Assembly (NCBI GenBank): GCA_017383325.1 | Contig: JAFNYG010000055.1 | Coordinates: 1-16,948 of the forward strand | Source of the DNA: Alphaproteobacteria bacterium | GTDB lineage: Bacteria; Pseudomonadota; Alphaproteobacteria; Rs-D84 | Direction of reading: 5' to 3' | DNA length: 16,948 nt | Part shown: piece by piece, positions 1 to 7,108 of the stretch | Layout of the letters: every line of letters starts with the position of its first letter | Position numbering within the stretch: position 1 is the first letter of the stretch | Translations under genes and position numbers: made by a program | The notes under the pieces: generated by a model | The model's input: only the letters and a program-made list of their open reading frames with translations | Database searches by the model: none | What the model was told of the DNA's origin: nothing

Positions 1-1271
1 GGAAAAACTCCACGTCCATCTATTTTTTCACCACTTCCAGACTTAATAGATTTATTTAACAATTCCAAGACACCGCCATTATTTAAATTAATTTGCGTTG
101 CGATTCTTGCGCTTCCTGCAGTTGGTGTACCAACCAATACCCCACGTTTATTTTCATAAAATGCCGCCACAATTGCTTCGGCTGTTCCGCGTGTATTATC
201 AGACATCAGCACAACCACCGGCACATCTGTCACCGCATCCCCCCCTGGCACAACTTCGACTTCGTCACCGGCGGTTTCAACAATTCGCATAATTGGATTT
301 TTTCCAATGAACAGCCCCGCCAACTTCGCGGCCGCACGTTCATCATCACCACCTGCGACACGCAAATCCAATACAATTCCTGAAACATCTGGATATCGCA
401 CCAACGCTTCATTCACAATACTGACCGCGCCATCAGATACATTATGAACAATAATCTCTAACAGTCCCCCTGTCTGCGAATCAGAACGACGAACCACATC
501 TGCATCTGCTAAAACAATTGTCGCCCTGCGCAATACAACATCTTTATTTCCCGCCGGTGTCAGCAAATGAATCTTAGACGTCCCCGAATTAAATCCAGTC
601 ATAACCGCCGCCAAATCTGCATCCGTCATATCTGCGACATATTTTCCATTTATCTGTTCTATTAAATCCCCTGCGCGAATACCTGCGACATCGGCTGGCG
701 CCCCTTTATAAACACCGCTGACCCGAAAATTTCCACGCCCATCACGCGCACCTTCAATTCCCACACTGGTCAACAGCCGACCATCTTCGCTGATTTCTGC
801 TGCCTTGGAAAAGACATACCGCCCATTCTCGTCCAGGCCACGAATCAAGGCATCCACCACCACCTGATACATCTGACTTTCAGACAAATGCCGTAAACTT
901 GGGTCATATGCCCGCAATTTTAATATCAGCGCAGTTGTAATTTCACCAAAACCGTTCCAATCCCCTGCCCCTGGCCGCGGATAGTTTGCAACGATATCGT
1001 CCCCCCAAACCAGCACAACCCGTTCATCAGTTGCCGCGACATGTGCAGATTTATTCAATTTTTCCAAACTTTCAATTGCAACATTCAGATTTTTTCCCGC
1101 CCAGTTAACACCATCCAGTTTTTGATAAATCTCCGCAAAGTTCTTGGACACATCAAACACCGGCAAACCATCCTGGATAGGTTCATCTTCGAAAAACAAA
1201 CTATCAGCATATGCGCCATGCGCCATGGCAAAAATCAAAGTCACAAAAACAATAATTTTTTTTATTCCCAT
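1..1271 (-). CDS. S41/CtpA-like exported protein with PDZ domain, probable pseudoprotease (3' end outside window)
   Basis: C-terminal processing peptidase (S41) homologue; 423 residues are visible and the C-terminus is cut by the window edge. ATG at 1271 is preceded by a G-rich Shine-Dalgarno (GGGGGGA) about 6 nt upstream; an in-frame ATG at 1286 has no good site. Residues 1-22 form a signal peptide (hydrophobic core, AYA before Asp23), so the protein should be periplasmic. A PDZ domain lies at about 168-245 (GAPADVAGIRAGDLI), followed by the S41 core (LDLR at 301-304; VGTPTAG near 380-386). Family members carry a catalytic Ser and a Lys 25 residues later. Aligning the KR..VxVGT block puts Gly362 and Ser387 at those positions, so the dyad seems lost. 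The family LDLRxNPGG motif reads LDLRVAGG. It sits 29 nt after secF, suggesting co-transcription. The homology is clear; loss of activity is inferred from a by-eye alignment. Confidence 0.85.
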   Translation of the reverse strand, partial: MGIKKIIVFVTLIFAMAHGAYADSLFFEDEPIQDGLPVFDVSKNFAEIYQKLDGVNWAGKNLNVAIESLEKLNKSAHVAATDERVVLVWGDDIVANYPRPGAGDWNGFGEITTALILKLRAYDPSLRHLSESQMYQVVVDALIRGLDENGRYVFSKAAEISEDGRLLTSVGIEGARDGRGNFRVSGVYKGAPADVAGIRAGDLIEQINGKYVADMTDADLAAVMTGFNSGTSKIHLLTPAGNKDVVLRRATIVLADADVVRRSDSQTGGLLEIIVHNVSDGAVSIVNEALVRYPDVSGIVLDLRVAGGDDERAAAKLAGLFIGKNPIMRIVETAGDEVEVVPGGDAVTDVPVVVLMSDNTRGTAEAIVAAFYENKRGVLVGTPTAGSARIATQINLNNGGVLELLNKSIKSGSGEKIDGRGVF

Positions 1272-1300
1272 ATTCCATCCCCCCATGGCGCACACATATA

Positions 1301-2167
1301 TTATTTACTGTCTGAATCACGCAAATTAAAATGATACAGCATAATATTAGAAACATAAATACTGGTAAACGTTCCCATAATAACCGAGAATCCCATCGCA
1401 TATGCGAATTCACGCAAAATCTGTCCACCAAATATTGACAATCCAATCATCGCCAATAATGTCGAAACACTGGTCAGCATTGTACGACGCAACATTTCAT
1501 TAACAGACAAATCTATCAAATCCGCCATTGGCATTTTGTGATATTTTTTCACATTTTCATCGATTCGGTCATAGTTCACAATCTTGTCATTAATTGAATA
1601 CCCAATTCCGGTCAAAATAACCGCAATCGCCGTCTGATTAAATTCCAATCCTGTTATTGAAAAGAACCCAAACATCAACACAAAGTCCAAGAACAGCGAA
1701 CAAAACGCCCCAATGGCATATCCACCCTTGTATCGAATCCAGACATATATTGCCATCATGATAAACGCGAACAAAATCGCCAAAATTCCGCCACGCACCA
1801 GTTCGCCACCAATTTTTGGTCCGACGACCTGAACCTGTTCATATTCAACATTATCGCCCAGAATATTTTTTATCTGCGCGACCCGTTCATTTTGCGCAGC
1901 ATCCGTTGCCCCCTTTGGCAGCCCCAGGCGAATTAAAATCGCATCGCCGTCAACGGCCTGTAATTCTGGCTTAAAATCCGCCAACGCATCACGCATTTGT
2001 TCAATTCCATAGTTTTGAACAACCGGCTTTACCTCCATCGCGATACCGCCAGAAAAGTCAATTCCGTAATTCAGTCCACGCACCAGCAACGATACCACAG
2101 ACAATAAAATTACAATTCCAGAAACAATATACGATAACTTGCGATATTTCATAACATGCAGTTTCAT
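1301..2167 (-). CDS. secF: protein translocase subunit SecF
   Basis: SecF, the inner-membrane partner of SecD, uses the proton gradient to help pull proteins across after SecYEG/SecA translocation. The 288 residues have the family layout: TM1 (about 12-30), the periplasmic GIDFSGG motif near 36-42, then five C-terminal membrane segments beginning around residue 130. The conserved RND-like TM4 motif is present as GYSINDKIVNYDRIDEN; the Asp of SIND is the residue tied to proton coupling in the family. The start at 2167 is backed by AAAGGGG about 8 nt upstream. A second Met at residue 6 is less well placed. It begins 21 nt after the secD stop, in one operon with yajC and secD. Confidence 0.96.
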   Translation of the reverse strand: MKLHVMKYRKLSYIVSGIVILLSVVSLLVRGLNYGIDFSGGIAMEVKPVVQNYGIEQMRDALADFKPELQAVDGDAILIRLGLPKGATDAAQNERVAQIKNILGDNVEYEQVQVVGPKIGGELVRGGILAILFAFIMMAIYVWIRYKGGYAIGAFCSLFLDFVLMFGFFSITGLEFNQTAIAVILTGIGYSINDKIVNYDRIDENVKKYHKMPMADLIDLSVNEMLRRTMLTSVSTLLAMIGLSIFGGQILREFAYAMGFSVIMGTFTSIYVSNIMLYHFNLRDSDSK

Positions 2168-2188
2168 AACACTTACCCCTTTGCACCC

Positions 2189-3751
2189 TTATTTTTTACC
2201 ACCGACAAAGCCGATTTTTTTATTTTTACCATTCATATACCAATCAACCAACACACGGGTCAACCATACACAAGTAAACAATGTTGTCAAAATACCAATA
2301 GACAGTGTCACCGCAAATCCACGAATTGGGCCTGCGCCAAACTGGAACAATACCAGTCCGCAAATAAGTGTCGTTAAATTTCCGTCCAAAACAGCTTTCA
2401 TCGCGCGATCAAATCCCAGATTCACCGCACGCAATGGTGGTGTTCCCATACGCACTTCGTCACGGATACGTTCAAACGGCAAAACATTCGCGTCAACCGC
2501 CATCCCCAGCGTCAGCACAATACCCGCAATACCCGGCAATGTCAGCGTCGCCCCAAACAGCGCCGTTAACCCAACAATCATCCCCAGGTTTACCATCAAC
2601 GATATCATCGCAATCACGCCAAAACCACGATACACCATCAACAAGAATATGAATATGAACAGAACGCCCGCAATCGCACCAATTTTACCACCTGCGATTG
2701 TATCTGCGCCCAAACCTGCACCAACTGTACGCTCTTCAATTACCTGCAACGGCGCAGGCAACGCCCCCGACCGTAACAATACAGCCAAATCTTTGGCGCC
2801 CTGCAATGAAAATCCACCTGAAATCTGTCCACGTCCACCTGGAATCGGTTCACGAATAACCGGCGCCGACAACACTTTGCCGTCCAAAACAATCGCAAAA
2901 CGTTCATTTACATGTTCCGTGGTCAACTTTGCAAATCGACGCGCACCCGATGCATCAAACACAGTTGACACCACCGGCATATTATTCTGGTCAAAGTCCG
3001 CCTGTGAATCCTTTAACGATTCCCCAGAAACTTCGACACGGGAATAAACCGGCACAACAGAATCCGGCGCATCAATATACGGCAAGAATTCTGTCCCCGC
3101 CGGCGCACGCCCAGACTGAATTTGTTCCATCGATACAGATTCATTCACCAAATGGAAAGACATTTTTGCTGTCTGACCAATTAAATCCTTGATACGTTCT
3201 GGGTTATCAACACCTGGCAATTGCACCAAGATATATTTTCCCCCCTGGCTTTGAATCGAAGGTTCCTTGGTTCCCAATGCATCAATACGACGACGCACAA
3301 TTTCTATGCTGCGCGCCAACGCATCATTTACCATTTCCTGCTTTTGCTTGTCCGAATAAGACAACGTTATCGTTTTGCCATCAGATGTGACATCAACAGT
3401 ACTGCCAAACACCCCCCTCAGTCGTCCCTTGGCGTCACCGACTTCATCTTCGTTTCGCACAACCAACGAAACAACCCCGTCGTGATTACGCAAATTCGAA
3501 AACCGAATAACCCCTTTGTCTCTATCTATCAGTGCCGAACGCGTTTCTTCATACAACTGTTCCGCTTTTTCTTGGAACATCGCATCCGTATCCACCTCTA
3601 ACAACAATTGGGCGCCCCCCTTCAGGTCCAACCCCAGTGGCACAGGTTCTATCCAAGACGGAAAATACGGTGCCAATTTTGGCGACATTGTTGGCACAGC
3701 CAACAACACACAAAACACTGCAATAAAAACAATCGCCAGTTTTTTAAACAT
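2189..3751 (-). CDS. secD: protein translocase subunit SecD
   Basis: SecD, 520 residues, the usual size for a proteobacterial SecD without the long E. coli-type insert. It forms the SecDF-YajC complex that drives late steps of protein export with the proton-motive force. TM1 is at about 5-22; the large periplasmic region starts with GLDLKGGAQLLLEVD, and the P1 head carries the GGRGQISGGF and RSGALPAP motifs. Five C-terminal membrane segments follow, containing GMAVDANVLPFERIRDE. Most SecD proteins have Ile or Val where this one has Pro (ANVLPFERI), a mild oddity. ATG at 3751 has AAAGGG upstream and starts 14 nt after the yajC stop, so yajC, secD and secF are very likely co-transcribed. Confidence 0.97.
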   Translation of the reverse strand: MFKKLAIVFIAVFCVLLAVPTMSPKLAPYFPSWIEPVPLGLDLKGGAQLLLEVDTDAMFQEKAEQLYEETRSALIDRDKGVIRFSNLRNHDGVVSLVVRNEDEVGDAKGRLRGVFGSTVDVTSDGKTITLSYSDKQKQEMVNDALARSIEIVRRRIDALGTKEPSIQSQGGKYILVQLPGVDNPERIKDLIGQTAKMSFHLVNESVSMEQIQSGRAPAGTEFLPYIDAPDSVVPVYSRVEVSGESLKDSQADFDQNNMPVVSTVFDASGARRFAKLTTEHVNERFAIVLDGKVLSAPVIREPIPGGRGQISGGFSLQGAKDLAVLLRSGALPAPLQVIEERTVGAGLGADTIAGGKIGAIAGVLFIFIFLLMVYRGFGVIAMISLMVNLGMIVGLTALFGATLTLPGIAGIVLTLGMAVDANVLPFERIRDEVRMGTPPLRAVNLGFDRAMKAVLDGNLTTLICGLVLFQFGAGPIRGFAVTLSIGILTTLFTCVWLTRVLVDWYMNGKNKKIGFVGGKK

Positions 3752-3765
3752 AACCCAACCCTTTA

Positions 3766-4077
3766 TTACTCTACAGATGCAACGGCGTTTTTATTAACTT
3801 CTATAACAACGCCTTTTGCGACTTCTACTTCTATTGTTTTTTCATTGATTTTTTTGATTGTACCATAAATACCGGCCGCCATTACGCGATTTCCAACCTG
3901 CAACGAATCCAGCATTTTTTGATATTCTGCCATACGTTTTTTATTTGGCCGCACCATAAACAGGTAAATAATTCCAAACACAACGACACAGTACAACACC
4001 ATTCCCCAAAAACCATTTTGTTGGGCCGCCGGTGCGGTCTGTACAACATTTTCAACAACTTCTGCAGTCTGTTCCAT
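3766..4077 (-). CDS. yajC: Sec translocon accessory protein YajC
   Basis: YajC, 103 residues, a small inner-membrane protein that co-purifies with SecD and SecF. A short acidic, Ala/Gln-rich N-terminus precedes one TM helix (about 23-42), followed by the family signature RPNKKRMAEYQKMLDSLQVG and a small beta-rich soluble domain with a G(I/V)YGTI turn. The start at 4077 has a strong AAGGAGA site about 5 nt upstream. It is the first gene of the yajC-secD-secF block, and the 114-nt gap before it is the longest in this minus-strand run, so a separate promoter may lie there. Confidence 0.96.
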   Translation of the reverse strand: MEQTAEVVENVVQTAPAAQQNGFWGMVLYCVVVFGIIYLFMVRPNKKRMAEYQKMLDSLQVGNRVMAAGIYGTIKKINEKTIEVEVAKGVVIEVNKNAVASVE

Positions 4078-4107
4078 ATATTTCTCCTTGTATTTAATAC
4101 CTGCACG

Positions 4108-4113
4108 ATAATA
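4108..4113 (-). promoter_or_regulatory. possible -10 element for yajC-secD-secF
   Basis: The 114 nt between ruvC and yajC contain no gene. A TATTAT hexamer on the minus strand lies 31-36 nt upstream of the yajC start. No convincing -35 box stands 16-17 nt further upstream (TCTTTA is the best at 16 nt), so this is only a candidate; yajC could instead be read through from ruvC. Confidence 0.25.
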
Positions 4114-4191
4114 AATCAGACTGTAAAAGTAAAGAAAAAATACAGCAAACGCCTAATTTGCCACGCACGTTTCCCCGCACAGATATACACA

Positions 4192-4671
4192 TCACATAAA
4201 TCGCACCATATTAGTATGCGCCAGCGCAATTGCAATCGCATCCGCTTCGTCTGCTGTCTTGGGATGCGCCACAGGCAATAAAATCTGTACCATTTTATCA
4301 ACCGCCGACTTATCTGCGTGCCCCGCCCCGGTCAGGGCTTTTTTTATTTTATTCGGCTCATACTCGAACACAGGAATATCACGATTTGCAACCGCCACAA
4401 TCGCTGCCGCGCGGGCGTGCCCCAATATCAATGTGGTTTTTGGATTCTTGTTTACAAATGTTATTTCAATACTGCATTCATCTGGCGAAAATGTTTCACA
4501 CAATTCGGACACACCACGAAAAATTGTCGCCAACCGTTCCGCAAATGGCAAATTTGTTTTTGGCAAAATAACGCCACTGGCAATATATTTGCGCGTTTGC
4601 CCTGCGGTATCAACGACCGCCCAACCTGTGTGTAATAATCCAGGATCTATGCCCAGTATGCGTTTGGTCAT
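4192..4671 (-). CDS. ruvC: crossover junction endodeoxyribonuclease RuvC
   Basis: Holliday-junction resolvase, 159 residues, close to the family norm of 160-175. It cuts four-way DNA junctions after RuvAB branch migration. All four acidic metal-binding residues are visible: Asp9 in GIDPG, Glu69 in SIEITF, and Asp141 and Asp144 in ADEADAIAIA. The middle PNKIKKALTGAGHADK segment matches the family's DNA-binding region. Its ATG overlaps the TGA of the upstream membrane-protein gene (ATGA), indicating translational coupling. ruvA and ruvB, often adjacent in bacteria, are not next to it here. Confidence 0.96.
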   Translation of the reverse strand: MTKRILGIDPGLLHTGWAVVDTAGQTRKYIASGVILPKTNLPFAERLATIFRGVSELCETFSPDECSIEITFVNKNPKTTLILGHARAAAIVAVANRDIPVFEYEPNKIKKALTGAGHADKSAVDKMVQILLPVAHPKTADEADAIAIALAHTNMVRFM

Positions 4672-5105
4672 TTTGATTTTTTCCCAGTTTTCCTGCGTAC
4701 AGACGATTTTACTGGGGTCGCAGACAATACGTTTAAGATGCGCCCCCCCAATGTACGATATGTTTTTATTTTATACGTCTTGCCGACGACAATTTTTTTT
4801 ACCAATTGTGTCGCATACCATTGAAGCCATCCATCATTCTTGATTTCAAAAATTTGATTATCTTGGGTTTTTATAATATTAATCTGCCGTGTGCCAAATA
4901 TTGTTTTTTTTATCTGTTGGGCTTTGTCAGTAATGGTGACGGTTTGTTGTTTTATTGTTGCTTGTGTAAAAATAAATTCAACCAACAGAAATATAACCGC
5001 GCCAACAATAATACGCAATGTCCCAGACGTCAAAATTTCCGATGGAATTGAATCAATCAAGAAAAATGTTAAGAATAAAACACACAAATCAATCAGATAT
5101 AACAT
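4668..5105 (-). CDS. small inner-membrane protein of unknown function, two TM helices
   Basis: Not recognised as a named family. From the start chosen here it has 145 residues: two hydrophobic segments near residues 4-18 and 28-47, then a soluble region of about 95 residues with alternating polar and beta-type sequence, ending in a very basic tail (KSSVRRKTGKKSK). I prefer the ATG at 5105 because AGAGGGG lies 6 nt upstream; the ATG at 5111 would have only a 0-1 nt gap to the same site. It starts after the dciA stop and ends in an ATGA overlap with ruvC, so it belongs to the mltA-dciA-ruvC transcript. The soluble part very weakly recalls DUF1523 proteins; I would not name it on that. Confidence 0.8.
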   Translation of the reverse strand: MLYLIDLCVLFLTFFLIDSIPSEILTSGTLRIIVGAVIFLLVEFIFTQATIKQQTVTITDKAQQIKKTIFGTRQINIIKTQDNQIFEIKNDGWLQWYATQLVKKIVVGKTYKIKTYRTLGGRILNVLSATPVKSSVRRKTGKKSK

Positions 5106-5122
5106 GTGCATCCCCTCTATTT

Positions 5123-5452
5123 TTATTTCCTAAAACTTATTTTACCAACGGCATCATATCCAAAGTATTTATTAATGCGATTTGTTATTTCACCTGATTG
5201 ATATGATAATTGCAGTGCATACGCTGGGTGTGTCGGGCGGATAACAACATTAAATGTTCCATCACGATTTTTTTTAATTGCCGCCAACTGCGCAACCGCT
5301 GCGATATCGGGCCCCATAATTTCACCCCAACGCGCCACCAGGTCAGAATCCGATGCACGAACCCCAAAAATTTTAATCAAACCACCCAATGCCCCACCAA
5401 TGGTCTGGGGGCGCTTGGTCCGTTCATCAAATTTTTTATCGTGGTTTGACAT
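5123..5452 (-). CDS. dciA: DciA-like (DUF721) protein
   Basis: A 109-residue DUF721/DciA-type protein. DciA in several bacteria takes part in loading or operating the replicative helicase DnaB. The signature is visible: an N-terminal LIKIFG helix, the core LVARWGEIMGPDIAAVAQ at about 38-55, then a strand-rich half with FNVVIRPTHPAYALQLSYQ and a terminal helix INKYFGYDAVGKISF matching the KH-like fold of the family. The start at 5452 lies inside the 3' end of mltA (17-bp overlap) with only a weak purine run upstream, pointing to coupling with mltA translation. The family assignment is firm; the helicase role is transferred from characterised relatives. Confidence 0.85.
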   Translation of the reverse strand: MSNHDKKFDERTKRPQTIGGALGGLIKIFGVRASDSDLVARWGEIMGPDIAAVAQLAAIKKNRDGTFNVVIRPTHPAYALQLSYQSGEITNRINKYFGYDAVGKISFRK

Positions 5453-6536
5453 ATGTATATTCTTTTGGCATCAGGATAAACATCTGCCCCTGGGCATGTT
5501 GTCCCTGGGCGAATTTGTATGCCTCGTCCCCTTTGCCGAAAAAGATGTCGGCACGAATCCATCCACGGATGGCACTGCCTGTATCCTGGGCAATCATCAG
5601 TCGACGGAACGGCCGCCCATCTGACAAATTTGTATTTACATACACTGGCAATCCCAATGTGTACAAATCATCATCCATTGCAACACTGCGTATTTTTGAC
5701 AACGGCGTCCCCAGTTTTCCAATTACATCCGGTGGCACAGATTCATAGAAATACACATAGCGTGGATTTTTATAAATCACGTCACGCGCCAAAGTTGGAT
5801 TGGCCTTCAGATGTTGCCACACGGCCTCGGACGAAAATCCGCCCGCCGGCCTAATTCCACGACTGCGCAGCTCTTCACCGATTGATTTAAACGGCATATC
5901 GTTAACGGCGGCAAAGTTTAATTTAACATCTGTCCCATCTTCCAACCTCAAATTACCGGAACCTTGAATCTGTATATTTTGCACATCGACAATATTTGCC
6001 CAGTACAAAACGCGCCCTATTTTCTTTTCAACAATATCTTTTTTTGGCACCCCCTTGTAATTACGTCCATCGGTTGGGATTCCCATTAACGGTTCATTAC
6101 ACTGGGCGGTTTTTGTCCGACACGCAGGAATTATCGGCGAATAATACCCTGTATACGTTCCCTTATCCCCACCATTTTCATTGTATATTTGATATGGTTG
6201 GAAATTTGATTCAAACCATGCGCGCACCGTCGCCACATCGGCCGACGCACTGGGCAACATACGGCATTTTTCTGCAAACAGTTCACGATCTGGTATCACA
6301 CGCCCTGTATATTGAATTTTTGCCTTGCACGAATTTCGAAACGCCTGTAATGCGTATCGCACATCATCGTCGCGCCACCCCGGCAATTCAGAATACGACA
6401 CGCGTTTAAAATTAGATGGCACAACCGAATTATCCCCCGACACTGTTGGCGTCGAAACATCGCACGATGCCAAAACAAACGCGGCAACAATCCCTAAAAC
6501 CCCATTAAAAATTGTTTTTTTTGTTAAAAAAAGCAT
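5436..6536 (-). CDS. mltA: membrane-bound lytic murein transglycosylase A (lipoprotein)
   Basis: MltA cleaves peptidoglycan glycan strands to 1,6-anhydro-muropeptides at the outer membrane. From ATG 6536 the protein has 366 residues. It begins with a lipoprotein signal, positively charged then hydrophobic, ending in the lipobox LASC with Cys at residue 24. The MltA domain shows GYYSPII, the IQIQGSGNLRLEDG strand, NPRYVYFYE, and the 3D-domain motif MIAQDTGSAIRG with the conserved Asp, then IFFGKGDEA. A longer frame begins with GTG at 6554, but the extra codons contain the G-rich/AGGT Shine-Dalgarno for the ATG at 6536 and would spoil the signal peptide. It heads the minus-strand run and is divergent from secB, a neighbourhood typical of Alphaproteobacteria. 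Confidence 0.94.
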   Translation of the reverse strand: MLFLTKKTIFNGVLGIVAAFVLASCDVSTPTVSGDNSVVPSNFKRVSYSELPGWRDDDVRYALQAFRNSCKAKIQYTGRVIPDRELFAEKCRMLPSASADVATVRAWFESNFQPYQIYNENGGDKGTYTGYYSPIIPACRTKTAQCNEPLMGIPTDGRNYKGVPKKDIVEKKIGRVLYWANIVDVQNIQIQGSGNLRLEDGTDVKLNFAAVNDMPFKSIGEELRSRGIRPAGGFSSEAVWQHLKANPTLARDVIYKNPRYVYFYESVPPDVIGKLGTPLSKIRSVAMDDDLYTLGLPVYVNTNLSDGRPFRRLMIAQDTGSAIRGWIRADIFFGKGDEAYKFAQGQHAQGQMFILMPKEYTYVKPR

Positions 6537-6554
6537 TTTTGACCTGCCCCCCAC

Positions 6555-6582
6555 TTGTAAAAAACTTTTATAGTGTTATATT
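6555..6582 (+). promoter_or_regulatory. secB promoter
   Basis: TTGTAA (6555-6560), a 16-bp spacer and TATATT (6577-6582), giving an expected start near 6589 and a leader of about 60 nt. The same 112-bp gap must also hold the mltA promoter; the only minus-strand -10 candidate is TATAAA at 6567-6572, without a good -35, so the two promoters probably overlap. Confidence 0.6.
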
Positions 6583-6648
6583 AACATAAAAGCAGGACAC
6601 AAGTCCAGAGCACTTTTTTTAGCCAAACAGACCGAAGGAGATTTTAGA

Positions 6649-7074
6649 ATGGCAAAATTTAATATTATTTCACAATTTTTAAAAGATATTTCATTTGAAA
6701 GCCCAAACGTACCAGAATTGTTCTTTAAGTCCGATAACGGTCAGGCTAAGCTGGAAATCAACATTGACATCCAAATCAAGGGCGCAGAAAACAATCTGTT
6801 TATGGTTGATTTGATTACCAAGGTGCACTCTAAATTAGAAACCGGCGAAAAATCAATTTTCTTGATTGAATCGACATATTCTGGCCTGGTCCAAATGGAA
6901 GAAGAAAAAGACGAAGAAGCAAAGAAACGCACATTATTAATCGACGTTCCAACATTATTGTTCCCATCTGTTCGCGCGATGATTACACGCCTGACATCTG
7001 AATCTGGGTTCCCAACATTCACGATGCAGCCCGTTGATTTTGCACAACTGTACGAACAGAAACAGGCAAAATAA
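6649..7074 (+). CDS. secB: protein-export chaperone SecB
   Basis: SecB, 141 residues, a tetrameric cytosolic chaperone that keeps preproteins unfolded and hands them to SecA. Family features are visible: FLKDISFESPNVPELF at residues 9-24, the strand region LEINIDIQIK, the YSGLVQ motif, LLIDVPTLLFPSVRAMI near 101-117 and SGFPTFTMQPVDFAQLY at the end. Start at 6649 has a full GAAGGAG site about 8 nt upstream. It is a single-gene unit, divergent from mltA, with its own promoter and a strong terminator. In many Alphaproteobacteria a Tim44-domain gene stands between secB and mltA; it is missing here. Confidence 0.97.
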   Translation: MAKFNIISQFLKDISFESPNVPELFFKSDNGQAKLEINIDIQIKGAENNLFMVDLITKVHSKLETGEKSIFLIESTYSGLVQMEEEKDEEAKKRTLLIDVPTLLFPSVRAMITRLTSESGFPTFTMQPVDFAQLYEQKQAK

Positions 7075-7108
7075 AAAACACCCGCCAATTTGGCGGGATT
7101 TTTTTTTA
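7075..7108. terminator. bidirectional terminator between secB and mutL
   Basis: Perfect stem CCCGCCA (7081-7087), loop ATT, TGGCGGG (7091-7097). On the plus strand it is followed by nine T (7099-7107); on the minus strand by six T (7079-7074). It can stop both secB and the convergent mutL, whose stop codon overlaps the T tract. Confidence 0.92.

Noticed and set aside
1560..1620. Lys beside the proton-coupling Asp of SecF (SINDK)
   Set aside because: Considered as an unusual active-site change, but the position is variable (S/T/K) in SecF proteins as I know them, and the rest of the motif is intact.
2139..3047. 302-codon open frame on the plus strand opposite secD
   Set aside because: It is antisense to unmistakable secD/secF coding sequence, has no ribosome site and a low-complexity Pro/Thr/Ser/Asn composition typical of the reverse of membrane-protein codons.
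6595..6617. GGAC/GTCC hairpin followed by a T7 run in the secB leader
   Set aside because: The stem is only four pairs and the T run begins about six bases after it, too weak and too far apart for an attenuator.
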